Positions 1 through 8,600 of a DNA stretch of 64,000 nucleotides are shown here, in pieces (the first letter of the stretch is position 1; every line of letters starts with the position of its first letter). The notes under the pieces were generated by a model. The model was given only the letters and a program-made list of their open reading frames with translations, ran no database searches and had not been told where the DNA came from. The position numbers and the translations under genes are program-made. The DNA is from Maritalea mediterranea (GTDB lineage Bacteria; Pseudomonadota; Alphaproteobacteria; Rhizobiales; Devosiaceae), in NCBI RefSeq assembly GCF_021568695.1, contig NZ_JAKGTI010000001.1, forward strand, positions 1,116,001 to 1,180,000, in the 5' to 3' direction.

Positions 1-763
1 CTACAAAAAGCCCGTCTCCATCACCGGGCCGGCCGTGGGCTGGGTGGGCGAAAGTGATGCACGCCCTGAAACCAACAGCCAAACCCTGGCCGAAATTGAG
101 TTTCCGACCACTGAGCTTTATGCGATGCCTGCCGCCACAGCGAGCTTTCTGGATGACGCGGCGGTGGATGTGGAGCGCTGGATTGCCGATGAGGTGGAAA
201 CGGCTTTCGCTGAGCAAGAAACCACGGCCTTTATCACCGGCAATGGCGTGAAGAAGCCCACTGGCTTTTTGTCCGCCCCGCAAGTGGCAGAGACGAGCTG
301 GAGCTGGGGCAACCTTGGCTACAATGTGACCGGCGTTTCTGGTGATCTGCCCGCTGCGGATGAAAGCGATGTGCTGATTGATCTCGTCTATACCCTCAAA
401 GCGGGCTATCGCCAGAATGCGAGCTGGTTGATGAACCGCATCACCCAGGCCGCCTTGCGCAAGTTGAAAGATGCCGATGGCAATTATTTGTGGCAACCCG
501 CCACACAGCCAGGCGGCAACGCCAACTTTATGGGCTTCAATCTGGTGGAAGCCGAAGATATGCCGGATATTGCGGCAGATTCTACCCCGATTGCCTTTGG
601 TGATTTCCGCCGCGGCTATCTGATCGTTGACCGCCAGGGGGTCAATGTGATCCGTGACCCATATTCCGCCAAGCCCTATGTGTTGTTCTACACCACCAAG
701 CGTGTGGGCGGTGGCGTGCATGATTTTGATGCCATCAAGCTCCTGAAGTTTGGCACCTCCTAA
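1..763 (+). CDS. GTA/phage HK97-type major capsid protein (5' partial)
   Basis: The reading frame is open from base 2 to the stop at 761-763, so the gene enters from outside the window and only about 253 C-terminal residues are visible. A GTG at 35 is internal, because the residues before it continue the same conserved stretch. Features of the HK97 capsid fold include the start of the visible part (VGWVGE.DARPET), an FLDDAAVDVE segment typical of the spine and P-domain, and a C-terminal half with GDFRRGYLIVDRQG. The protein assembles the icosahedral shell. In GTAs it normally follows the portal and prohead protease genes, which should lie just upstream. It is followed at once by an intrinsic terminator, and the rest of the structural cluster comes after that. 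Confidence 0.93.
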   Translation, partial: YKKPVSITGPAVGWVGESDARPETNSQTLAEIEFPTTELYAMPAATASFLDDAAVDVERWIADEVETAFAEQETTAFITGNGVKKPTGFLSAPQVAETSWSWGNLGYNVTGVSGDLPAADESDVLIDLVYTLKAGYRQNASWLMNRITQAALRKLKDADGNYLWQPATQPGGNANFMGFNLVEAEDMPDIAADSTPIAFGDFRRGYLIVDRQGVNVIRDPYSAKPYVLFYTTKRVGGGVHDFDAIKLLKFGTS

Positions 764-793
764 GCGCAAGAATACGCCTTTCCCTCCCAAACT

Positions 794-819
794 GGCCGGT
801 CTTCGGACCGGCCTTTTTT
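794..819 (+). terminator. Intrinsic terminator after the capsid gene
   Basis: An 8-bp perfect stem (GGCCGGTC / GACCGGCC) closes a TTCG tetraloop and is followed by six T residues. It starts 31 bases after the capsid stop codon and ends 21 bases before the next start. It should terminate or attenuate transcription inside the structural cluster, so capsid transcripts would exceed head-tail and tail transcripts. Confidence 0.9.
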
Positions 820-840
820 ATTTCCGAAAGAAGGGGCGAC

Positions 841-1416
841 ATGACCTCCATTTTAGTTGCTGGCCCGGCGGTTGAGCCGCTCAGCGTGGCCGAAACAAAA
901 TCTTATTTGCGGCTGGACCATGCTGATGATGATGCGCTGATCGCCACCCTGATCGCGGCGGCGCGCAGCCACATTGAAAGCGTGACCCGCAAAGCAATGA
1001 TCACCCAGCGATGGAAGTGGGTGAGCGATGTTTGGCCCGGACACGGCATTACGCTGCCGATTGCGCCTTTTCAGGCGCTCGAAAGCATCAGCCTGTTTGA
1101 TGATCCGGGCACCGAAACCATCTGGCCCCTGGCGGAAGTGAAACAGAACAAGCAAAGCGGTAAATGCACGGTTTTTCTGGCACCTACCAGCACAAGTGTG
1201 CCGCGCTTGCGCGATTATGATGCGGTCGAAATCACCTATCGAACGGGCTTTGGCGATGCAGCCGGTAATGTGCCGGAAGATCTGCGCCTCGCCATGCTGC
1301 GGCTGATCGGCCACTGGTATGAGCACCGCGAAGCGGTGGTCACGGCAGGTAGTGGCGCGGTGATCCCAACCCAATTTGATCTTTTGATCAGCAAATATTG
1401 CGAGGTGCGCCTATGA
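841..1416 (+). CDS. Head-tail connector (gp6-like adaptor)
   Basis: A 191-residue protein beginning at an ATG preceded by AAGAAGGGG. The first 60 residues carry the signature of the phage gp6-like connector family: PLSVAETKSYLRLDHADDDA followed by LIATLIAAARSHIESVTRKAM, an all-helical segment that docks on the portal ring. The C-terminal half ends in helices with PEDLRLAMLRLIGHWYEHREA, also typical of this family. It corresponds to gene 6 of the Rhodobacter capsulatus GTA (RcGTA) in order and size. It overlaps the next gene by four bases (ATGA), which suggests coupled translation. Role by homology: the first ring joining head to tail. Confidence 0.85.
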   Translation: MTSILVAGPAVEPLSVAETKSYLRLDHADDDALIATLIAAARSHIESVTRKAMITQRWKWVSDVWPGHGITLPIAPFQALESISLFDDPGTETIWPLAEVKQNKQSGKCTVFLAPTSTSVPRLRDYDAVEITYRTGFGDAAGNVPEDLRLAMLRLIGHWYEHREAVVTAGSGAVIPTQFDLLISKYCEVRL

Positions 1417-1769
1417 GTACTTTGCGCAAACAGCCGAGCCTCGCCAGCTTGCGCAATCGGGTGCTTTTGTGGCGCCTCATTGACACTCCAGATGCGGCAG
1501 GTGGCACTGATTTTACACTGAACAGTCTGGGCCAGAGTTGGGCGCGGATTGAGGTGAGCGGCAATGGTTCAGGCGCAGGCGCGGGCAAATCGCGGGCAGC
1601 ACAGTTTGAATTTACCCTGCGCCATGACCCGCAGCTGGCCAATGGCGACCTGATCGAGTGGCAGGGCGCACATTATCAGATTGAACACATCGAAAATCTG
1701 AATAGGCGTAACGCCTATCTGATCTGCACCGCCACCCATATTGAAATGGAGGGCGCGCATTATGGCTGA
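1413..1769 (+). CDS. Head closure / head-tail joining protein
   Basis: A 118-residue protein. I chose the ATG at 1413 because it overlaps the upstream TGA (ATGA) and gives the usual N-terminus; the frame is open a little further upstream. The N-terminal segment LRNRVLLWRLIDTPDAAGG and the later QSWARIEV are typical of the phage head-tail joining family (SPP1 gp16-like), which begins with a beta-strand module holding the R-V-x-L-x pattern. The C-terminal part (GDLIEWQGAHYQIEHIENL) is a second beta region conserved in these head-completion proteins. It matches RcGTA gene 7 by position. Role by homology: the ring that closes the filled head beneath the adaptor. Confidence 0.78.
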   Translation: MSTLRKQPSLASLRNRVLLWRLIDTPDAAGGTDFTLNSLGQSWARIEVSGNGSGAGAGKSRAAQFEFTLRHDPQLANGDLIEWQGAHYQIEHIENLNRRNAYLICTATHIEMEGAHYG

Positions 1770-2169
1770 CTTTGCCCTTGAGCTACAGACCGAACTGGTG
1801 ACGCTGCTGGCCAGTGATCCAACGCTGACCAATCTGATTGGCAGCGGCAAGATCGTGGACGCGCCGCGTCGGGGGCAGCGACCGCCCTTTATCATCATCA
1901 AGAGCCATCAGTATTCGCCCCGCGATGCGATTGCCAGTTCGCTGTTCGATCATGAGATCGAGCTGGAATTCTGGCACGCCCGCAGCGCACGGCAATTGGG
2001 ATTTCAGGTGGCCGAACGGGTGGTAGAGCTGTTTCTCACGCACGATTTTGGAAGCAGCTTTCGCGCGGTGCGGCAAAACCATCGGCACACCAAAACAAGC
2101 ATCGAACCGCGCACCGGCTGGGTCAAAACCCTGATCGGCCTGCGCATCACATTAGAGCCACTAAGCTAG
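1762..2169 (+). CDS. Tail terminator protein (DUF3168)
   Basis: A 135-residue protein starting at ATG 1762 with a GGAGGG ribosome site at 1748-1753. Its start overlaps the end of the previous gene by eight bases. The layout fits the DUF3168 family: LELQTELVTLLASDPTLTNLIG at the N-terminus, a DAPRRGQRPPFIII strand, then HEIELEFWHARSARQLGFQVAERV and a C-terminal VKTLIGLRITLE strand. This family includes lambda gpU-like tail terminators that cap the tail tube at the head-proximal end. It corresponds to RcGTA gene 8 by order. Confidence 0.8.
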   Translation: MADFALELQTELVTLLASDPTLTNLIGSGKIVDAPRRGQRPPFIIIKSHQYSPRDAIASSLFDHEIELEFWHARSARQLGFQVAERVVELFLTHDFGSSFRAVRQNHRHTKTSIEPRTGWVKTLIGLRITLEPLS

Positions 2170-2184
2170 ACATAAGAGGATCAT

Positions 2185-2598
2185 ATGGGCGCACAAAGCG
2201 GCAAGGACATGCTGTTGAAGCTGGACGAATCCGGCAGCGGCAGCTTTATCACCGTGGCGGGCATACGTTCGCGACAATTGGCATTTAATGCCCAGACCAT
2301 CGACACCACAGACAGCCAATCTGCCGGGCAATGGCGGGAACTGTTGCAAGGGGGCGGCGTTAAAACCGCGAGCCTGTCGGGCAGTGGCATTTTCAAAGAT
2401 GCGCAAAGCGATGCGCGGATCCGCGAACTGTTTTTCGCGGGACAGGTGCGGGACTGGCAGGTGTTGATCCCCGATTTCGGCACTATAGAGGGCAAGTTTC
2501 AAATCACCGCGCTCGAATTTGCCGCCAACCACAATGGCGAAGTGACCTTTGATGTGGCGTTGGAAAGTGCCGGTGAAATCAGCTTTGGAGCGCTTTGA
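2185..2598 (+). CDS. Phage/GTA major tail protein
   Basis: A 137-residue protein starting at ATG 2185 after AAGAGGATC. The N-terminus GAQSGKDMLLKLDESGSGSFITVAG is characteristic of the GTA and siphophage major tail (tube) protein family, and the middle has the expected SRQLAFNAQTIDTTDSQSAGQWRELL pattern. It ends with the beta-strand FDVALESAGEISFG typical of tube subunits. The role is to form the stacked hexameric tail tube. It corresponds to RcGTA gene 9. The stop overlaps the next start (TGATG). Confidence 0.88.
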   Translation: MGAQSGKDMLLKLDESGSGSFITVAGIRSRQLAFNAQTIDTTDSQSAGQWRELLQGGGVKTASLSGSGIFKDAQSDARIRELFFAGQVRDWQVLIPDFGTIEGKFQITALEFAANHNGEVTFDVALESAGEISFGAL

Positions 2599-2918
2599 TG
2601 GTCAATCCACGACGCGGCGAAATTGAGTTGATGATTGATGGCAAGCCACACACATTGTGCCTGACCCTCGGTGCGCTGGCCGAGCTGGAAGCGAAACTGC
2701 AACTCGATGATTTGAACGGGCTGGGTAAACGCTTTGAAGCCGGGCACATCAGCGCGCGCGACATGATCACGATCCTTGGCGCCGGGCTGCGCGGCGCGGG
2801 CCATGCCATCAGCGATCAGGATTTGGAAAGCTGCCACATCGAAGGCGGGGCGCTCGGCGCCGCCAAGGCCGTAGCGCAACTGTTGCACCTTACATTCGCG
2901 GCCCCGCTGGACCAATAG
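2598..2918 (+). CDS. GTA gp10-like tail assembly chaperone
   Basis: A 106-residue protein. I took ATG 2598, which overlaps the upstream TGA; a TTG one codon earlier is less likely. The sequence NPRRGEIELMIDGKPHTLCLTLGALAELEAKL is typical of GTA gene transfer agent gp10 family proteins. The following segment with ARDMITILGAGLRGAGH is a helix that these tail tube assembly chaperones share. By position it is the G-type chaperone that keeps the tape measure protein soluble during tail assembly. It runs directly into the next gene (TAG immediately followed by ATG), with no sign of a frameshift site. Confidence 0.82.
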   Translation: MVNPRRGEIELMIDGKPHTLCLTLGALAELEAKLQLDDLNGLGKRFEAGHISARDMITILGAGLRGAGHAISDQDLESCHIEGGALGAAKAVAQLLHLTFAAPLDQ

Positions 2919-3134
2919 ATGGCACCTTCACCCTTTCCCTGGACCGAGTTTGCCCAGATTGGCTTTGGCCTGTTGCGCCTGTCGCCAGCGGCGTTTTGGG
3001 CGGCGAGCCCGCGTGAACTGGCGCTGGCGGTGGAGGCCAAGCACAAAACGCTGGGTCATGCCGCGCCGCTGGAGCGGCAGAAGCTGGCCGAACTAATGGC
3101 CGATTTTCCTGATGGAGACAGACATGAATCTTGA
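2919..3134 (+). CDS. Small tail assembly chaperone (rcc01693-like)
   Basis: A 71-residue protein whose ATG directly follows the previous stop codon. The core WTEFAQIGFGLLRLSPAAFWAASPREL is a hallmark of the short GTA/phage tail assembly chaperone family found between gp10 and the tape measure gene. The family name refers to the R. capsulatus gene rcc01693. Its tail end overlaps the tape measure start by 11 bases. It probably plays the partner role that a frameshift product has in lambda-like phages, but here as a separate gene. Confidence 0.75.
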   Translation: MAPSPFPWTEFAQIGFGLLRLSPAAFWAASPRELALAVEAKHKTLGHAAPLERQKLAELMADFPDGDRHES

Positions 3135-3684
3135 TGAATTAAACGAGCTTACAGGTGAGTCGGGCAAGTTGGACGACTTAAATACTGACCTGGAGCGCAT
3201 CAAAGAATTGGCTAAAAGCGTAGGCGACACCATCACCGACGCCTTCACCCAGGCGCTGGTGAATGGCAAATCGCTCAAAAGCCTGTTGACGGATATTGCC
3301 AAAGCCTTTGCTCAAATTGCCGTTAAGGCGGCATTGCAACCCGTGGGCAACATGATCACCGGCTTTGTGACCGACCTGTTTAAGGGCACAAACAGTGCAA
3401 ACCCCAAAGTAGAGCCTTTTGCCAAAGGGGGCGTTTTGAACGCCCCGACCTTCTTTCCCATGCAAGGCAATATTGGGCTGGCGGGCGAGGCGGGGCCGGA
3501 AGCGATCCTGCCCCTGAAGCGCAATAGCCGCGGGCAACTGGGCGTCGCCAGCGATGCGGGACAGGCGCCGATCATGATCTCCATGACCGTCAACACCAAC
3601 AATGCGCATAGCTTTGCCCAGGCGGAAGCTGAGATTTCTGCCGGGTTGCTGGGTGCGATCAAGAGGGGGCAACGGGCAAGCTAA
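3124..3684 (+). CDS. Short tail tape measure protein
   Basis: A 186-residue protein. I prefer ATG 3124 because GGAG at 3114-3117 sits six bases upstream; an in-frame ATG lies four codons earlier. The N-terminal third is a helical, coiled-coil-like segment. The middle has AKAFAQIAVKAALQPVGNM, and the C-terminus carries the GTA tape measure signature with GGVLNAPTFFPMQGNIGLAGE and GPEAILPLKR. Tape measure length sets tail length, and most siphophage versions have 600-1500 residues; a protein this short matches RcGTA gene 11 and implies a very short tail. It lies inside a tightly packed operon and overlaps both neighbours. Confidence 0.85.
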   Translation: MNLDELNELTGESGKLDDLNTDLERIKELAKSVGDTITDAFTQALVNGKSLKSLLTDIAKAFAQIAVKAALQPVGNMITGFVTDLFKGTNSANPKVEPFAKGGVLNAPTFFPMQGNIGLAGEAGPEAILPLKRNSRGQLGVASDAGQAPIMISMTVNTNNAHSFAQAEAEISAGLLGAIKRGQRAS

Positions 3685-4310
3685 TGGCATTTCATCATAT
3701 ACGTTTCCCCATCAATATTGCGCTGGGCGCGCGGGGCGGGCCGCAATGGTCGACCGATATTGTGTCGCTGGTGTCGGGTGCTGAAGAGCGCAACACGCGC
3801 TGGGCGCAGTCGCGGCGAAAATATAATGCAGGATATGGCGTAAAAAGCGCGGCGGATATGCGCCAGATCCTCAGCTTTTTTGAAGAGCGGCGCGGGCGCT
3901 TTCACGGGTTTTTGTTTCGTGATCCGTTGGATCATAGTTCCAACCAGGAGACGGTAACCCCCTACGATCAGGATTTGGGTTTTGGCGATGGCAGCCAGAC
4001 TAACTTTCAACTGATCAAGCATTATGGCAGTGCGTTTGATCCTTATGAACGGCAAATCAAAAAGCCCGTTGCCGACAGCGTACGCGTGGCCGTGAATGGC
4101 AGCGAACTGGCTCCTGGCGCAGATTTCACGGTGGACGACACCACTGGATTGCTGAGCTTTGCCAGCGCCCCTTCATCCGGCGCCAGCCTCACCGCAGGTT
4201 TTGAGTTTGATGTGCCGGTACGGTTCGACACCGACCATCTGGATGTCGAACTGTCCAGCTTCGATGCCGGGCTGATCCCTTCCATTCCTTTGATTGAGAT
4301 TCTGACGTGA
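3684..4310 (+). CDS. Distal tail protein (DUF2460, gp12-like)
   Basis: A 208-residue protein starting at an ATG that overlaps the tape measure stop (TAATG). The opening FHHIRFPINIALGARGGPQW and the later RRKYNAGYGVKSAADMRQIL match the DUF2460 / TIGR02217 family. The segment FFEERRGRFHGFLFRDPLDH is its most conserved part. Family members form the distal tail ring that connects the tail tube to the baseplate hub. It corresponds to RcGTA gene 12 and overlaps the next gene (GTGA). Confidence 0.88.
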   Translation: MAFHHIRFPINIALGARGGPQWSTDIVSLVSGAEERNTRWAQSRRKYNAGYGVKSAADMRQILSFFEERRGRFHGFLFRDPLDHSSNQETVTPYDQDLGFGDGSQTNFQLIKHYGSAFDPYERQIKKPVADSVRVAVNGSELAPGADFTVDDTTGLLSFASAPSSGASLTAGFEFDVPVRFDTDHLDVELSSFDAGLIPSIPLIEILT

Positions 4311-5197
4311 GACAATTTTCACCGGCGTTCGACGCTCATTTAAAAAGTGGGGCCACGAGCCTGTGCAATTGCTGGCTGCTGACCCTGCGCAACGAACAGC
4401 AATTGGGCTTTACCGACCATGATCAACAGATCGCGTTCGATGGCCATGTGTTTGAGCCCAAAGCGGGGTTTCAACCCAGTGCCATGACCGACAAGCGCAA
4501 CGAAGCAGTCGACACTGCAGAGGTGCTTGGCTTTGTGGATGATGAGAGACTGACCGAGCAAATGCTGCGGGCAGGGCTGCTGGCCAATGCCCAGGTCGAT
4601 TGGTGGTGGGTGAATTGGCGTAAGCCAGAAGAGCGCCATTTGATGCGGCGCGACTATATTGGTGAAATCAAGCAGGTGGACAATCGGTTCGAAGCTGAAT
4701 TGCGTTCGCACCATGCCAAATTGAACCAAAAACGCGGGCGCATCTATCAACGCCATTGTGACGCGCAATTTGGCGATGGACGTTGCGGCATTGATGCTAA
4801 CTCCGCCAGCTTTTCCGGCACGGTGACCGTGACGGCCATCGCCGAAGACGGCACGATAACGGTGACGGGGCTGGAGGCGCGCGCGGAGGGCTGGGCCAGC
4901 AAAGGCACCATGCACTGGCAAAGTGGAGCCTACAAGAACGACCGCGTCAGCATCGCACAGCACGCCCGCACTTCGGGCGAAGATGTACTCACCCTATCGC
5001 ATATCAAGCCCGAACTGATCGAAGTGGGCGATATGGCACGGGTGATTATTGGCTGCGACAAGCAATTTTCTACCTGCCGTGACAAGTTCAACAATAGCGC
5101 TAATTTTCAGGGTTTTCCGCATATTCCAGGCGATGATTTTGTGCTGCGCTATCCGCGCCCCGGTGATGATTTGAGTGGCGGGGTGCTGTTCAAATGA
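4307..5197 (+). CDS. Baseplate hub protein (DUF2163, gp13-like)
   Basis: A 296-residue protein with a GTG start that overlaps the previous TGA. The N-terminal half has LCNCWLLTLRNEQQLGFTDHD and AVDTAEVLGFVDDERLTEQM, both typical of DUF2163. The C-terminal third has two cysteine pairs: HCDAQFGDGRC and later GCDKQFSTC.DKF, followed by NFQGFPHIPGDDFVL. These cysteines are conserved in the GTA hub family and suit metal or Fe-S binding; that part is inference from family knowledge. It corresponds to RcGTA gene 13 and shares an ATGA overlap with the peptidase gene. Confidence 0.88.
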   Translation: MRQFSPAFDAHLKSGATSLCNCWLLTLRNEQQLGFTDHDQQIAFDGHVFEPKAGFQPSAMTDKRNEAVDTAEVLGFVDDERLTEQMLRAGLLANAQVDWWWVNWRKPEERHLMRRDYIGEIKQVDNRFEAELRSHHAKLNQKRGRIYQRHCDAQFGDGRCGIDANSASFSGTVTVTAIAEDGTITVTGLEARAEGWASKGTMHWQSGAYKNDRVSIAQHARTSGEDVLTLSHIKPELIEVGDMARVIIGCDKQFSTCRDKFNNSANFQGFPHIPGDDFVLRYPRPGDDLSGGVLFK

Positions 5198-5619
5198 TTG
5201 AATCCGAAAAGGTGGTGGCCGCCGCAAAAGAGTGGTTGGGTACGCCCTATTTGCATCAAGCTGCAAAGAAGAATCTGGGCTGTGATTGCCTTGGTCTGAT
5301 TTTGGGCGTTGGCCGCGAACTGGGTGTCGATTTGCCCAGAACAGTGCCGCCCTATTCAGCCAGTTGGCGCGACCCGCAAGCAGGCACTTTGTTGCAGGAT
5401 CGGGCCGACCATTATTTGCAGCGACAAGGTGACAGAACTCCGCGTGCTGGCGATGTTTTGCTGTTTCGCATGCGGCGCGATTTGCCCGCCAAACATTGCG
5501 CCATTCTGATTGCACCCGACCAGATGATCCACGCGCAAGAGGGCGCAGGCACAATTCAGCTGGCCTTTGATGCGCCATGGCAGCGTCGGTTGGTGGCGCA
5601 CTACACCTTCCCGAATTGA
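5194..5619 (+). CDS. NlpC/P60 cell-wall peptidase of the GTA tail
   Basis: A 141-residue single-domain cysteine peptidase. Cys32 lies in the motif CDCLGL, His101 in AKHCAIL and His113 in MIHAQ, which together form the catalytic Cys-His-His triad of NlpC/P60 enzymes. The N-terminus (VAAAKEWLGTPYLHQA) is the usual first helix. Encoded between hub and baseplate genes, it matches RcGTA gene 14 and should cleave peptide stems of peptidoglycan during cell entry. ATGA overlap with the gene before and a 10-base gap to the next start. Confidence 0.9.
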   Translation: MIESEKVVAAAKEWLGTPYLHQAAKKNLGCDCLGLILGVGRELGVDLPRTVPPYSASWRDPQAGTLLQDRADHYLQRQGDRTPRAGDVLLFRMRRDLPAKHCAILIAPDQMIHAQEGAGTIQLAFDAPWQRRLVAHYTFPN

Positions 5620-5629
5620 GGATATTCTT

Positions 5630-8600
5630 TTGGCAACTTTATTACTTTCAGTTGGCGGGCAGGCCCTTGGCGCCGCGCTGGGCGGACCTGTGGGCGCGAC
5701 CATCGGGCGGGCCCTGGGCGCGCAGGCGGGCAGCGCCATCGACAATCAGCTATTTGGGGAGGACGCTCCAGCGCCTAACGGCGCGGTGCGGCTTTTGGGA
5801 TCGCGTGAAGGCACGGCCATATCCCGCCTTTACGGCTGGTCACGTCTTTCGGGCAATATTATTTGGGCCACAGAATTGGAGCGCCGGACCGCGGCGAGCA
5901 GCGGGGCGAAATCTGCCTCGAACCAGCAGGATGATGAGACCTATGTGGTCAATCTAGCGGTGGGTTTTTGCGAGGGCGAGGTGGCCCATCTGGGCCGCAT
6001 GTGGGCTGATGGGCAATTGCTCGATACGCGCAATCTGACCTATCGCTTTCACAAAGGCAGCGCAGACCAGATGCCAGATAGTCTGATTGCGGCGATGCAG
6101 GGCGCCGACAATTGCCCTGCCTATCGTGGTCTTTGCTATATCGTGTTTGAAAATCTGGATATCGGCCAGTTTGGTAATCGCATTCCGCAGATTTCGGTTG
6201 AATTGTGTCGTCCTGTTGGGGATTTAGAGCAAAATCTGCGTGCGGTTTGCGTGATCCCCGGCTCAACCGAGTTTGGATATGATCCTTCACCGCGTGTGCG
6301 CTTGCTAGGATATGGCGAAACCAAAACAGAAAATGCGCACCAACAGGTGGGAAAATCAGACTGGGATGTCTCCATTAATGAGCTTAGCGCGCTATGCCCA
6401 AACCTGAAGCATGTGGCGCTGGTGATAAGCTGGTTTGGGGATGATCTGCGTTGCGGTGAGTGTAAAGTCGCCCCCCGCGTGGTTGACCATGGTCGGAATC
6501 TGAAGGATGTGAACTGGGAAGTGACCGGTTTGGATCGCCAGTCGGCAAATGTGGTGAGCCTGAGCAATGACGGTCCTGCCTATGGTGGTACGCCCTCTGA
6601 TCAATCCATTATTGATGCCATCCATGATCTGCATAGTCGCGGCATCAAGGTGACGCTTTACCCTTTGATGATGATGGATATCCCGGCAGACAATGAGCTG
6701 CCCGATCCCTATGGCAACATTTATCAACCGCCTTACCCATGGCGTGGCCGAGTGACTGTAAATCCCACGATCGGCCGGCCTTCAAGCGCGGATCAGACTG
6801 CGGCTGCCGCAAGCCAAATTTCGCAATTTATGGGCCTTTGCCAGCCCGCAGACTTTACAGTCAGCAATGGAGTGCCCCTTTATAATGGACCAAGCGAATG
6901 GCGCTATCGTCGATATGTGCTGCAATACGCCAACCTCGCCCGCGCCGCTGGTGGCGTCGACGCCATGATGATCGGTGCGGAAATGCCGGGCTTGAGTTTC
7001 GTTCGTGACGGCAGCAAGAGCTTTCCCTTTGTGCAGGCCCTGAAACAACTCGCGGGCGATGTGCGTCAAATTGTGGGCGTAAGCTGCAAAATCACTTATG
7101 GTGCTGATTGGAGCGAATATCACGGCTATCAACCCGCAGATGAGCCGGGCGGCAAATATTTTCATCTCGACCCGCTTTGGGCCGATCCCAATATCGATGC
7201 GGTGGGTATCGACAATTATATGCCGCTTACCGATTGGCGAGAGCACTCAGATCATCCTGATGGTCAGGTATCCCGGCACGAAAAAGATCTGAATTATCTC
7301 GCCAAAAATATTTATGGCGGGGAGGGGTATGATTGGTATTATGCCTCGCCGCAGGACCGCGCAGCGCAAATCCGCACACCCATTACAGATGGTGTCGCCT
7401 CACAAGATTGGGTCTGGCGCTATAAAGACGTAAAATCCTGGTGGTCCAATCCCCATCATAATCGGCCCAACGGTGTCATTGACGGAACTGCCACGCCGTG
7501 GGTGCCTGAAAGCAAGCCCATTTGGTTTACTGAGCTTGGCTGCGGGGCGGTACATTTTGGGGGCAATCAGCCAAATGCCTTTCCTGACCCGAAGAGCGTT
7601 GAGAACAAGCAACCCTATTTCTCAGAAGGGACGACGGATTCTGCGATGCAGCGGCAATGCTTGCGGGCTCATCTTAGTCGCTGGCAAAACGGGGATGAAG
7701 TCCACAATCCGATGTCCGGCCAATATGGCGGCCCCATGCTGGATGCAGAGCGCATTTATTTTTGGGCTTGGGATGCCCGTCCATATCCCGCCTTTCCAAT
7801 ACTGACCCATGAGTGGTCTGATGGCGATGCCTACTTTACAGGTCATTGGCTGAACGGGCGTCTCGGTGGGGCAACCATTGACGAAATGGCAAAAGCGATT
7901 ACGGCGGAGGCTGGCATTGACATTGATGTGGACGTGACCTCGCAATTGTTGATCGAGGGGCAGCTGACCAGCGCAAATGCCAGCCCACGCGAGGAGCTTG
8001 CCGGCCTGTTGACTTGCGAAAACTATTATATTGACGACCGGGCTGGCCGCCTCACATTGACCGCACCGCGCAGCCACCAGCCCGCTCAGATTGAGGCCGA
8101 GAAATTGGTGGCCAACAAGGATCGGGCCATTGAAATAACGTTCGGCGATGATGAAGACAGTGTGCGCCGCCTCGATCTGACCTTTTTGGATCATTTGGCT
8201 GACTATGGTGCAGCCACAGCCTTTTATGATCAAAACAAGTCCGAAGGGGGCCGCGCTTACTTGAATTGGCCCACAACACTTGATCCGAGTGCCGCAGCTA
8301 ATATCGCCAAGGCCCAGTGGCAGAATGGCCAAAATGCAAAGGCGAAATATCAGTTTGAACTCCCGCCTTCATTGGCAGCCTATTCAATCGGCGATGTTAT
8401 TGAAATTGCGGGTAAAACGGATAAAGCGACAGTTGACACAACCCAGTTGGCCCACAGTCAGCGTATAACAACTTCGTTGCCGCGCAGTGCGGGCAGTAAG
8501 GGACAAGCCGCACCAGTTGCGCGTCGCGGCCGGACTCCTGAGCCCTCGCAAAGCGCACCGCTGATCATTTTGGCGCAAATGCCGAATGAAAATGCGGATG

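Noticed and set aside
853-1374. Long minus-strand frames opposite the GTA genes (for example 853-1374 and 4340-4963)
   Set aside because: They are antisense to well-recognised structural genes, have no ribosome sites or family motifs and show unusual composition with many His, Gln and Arg.
2595-3134. Programmed frameshift between the two tail assembly chaperone genes
   Set aside because: The two genes have separate starts joined by TAG-ATG and I found no slippery run near the junction.
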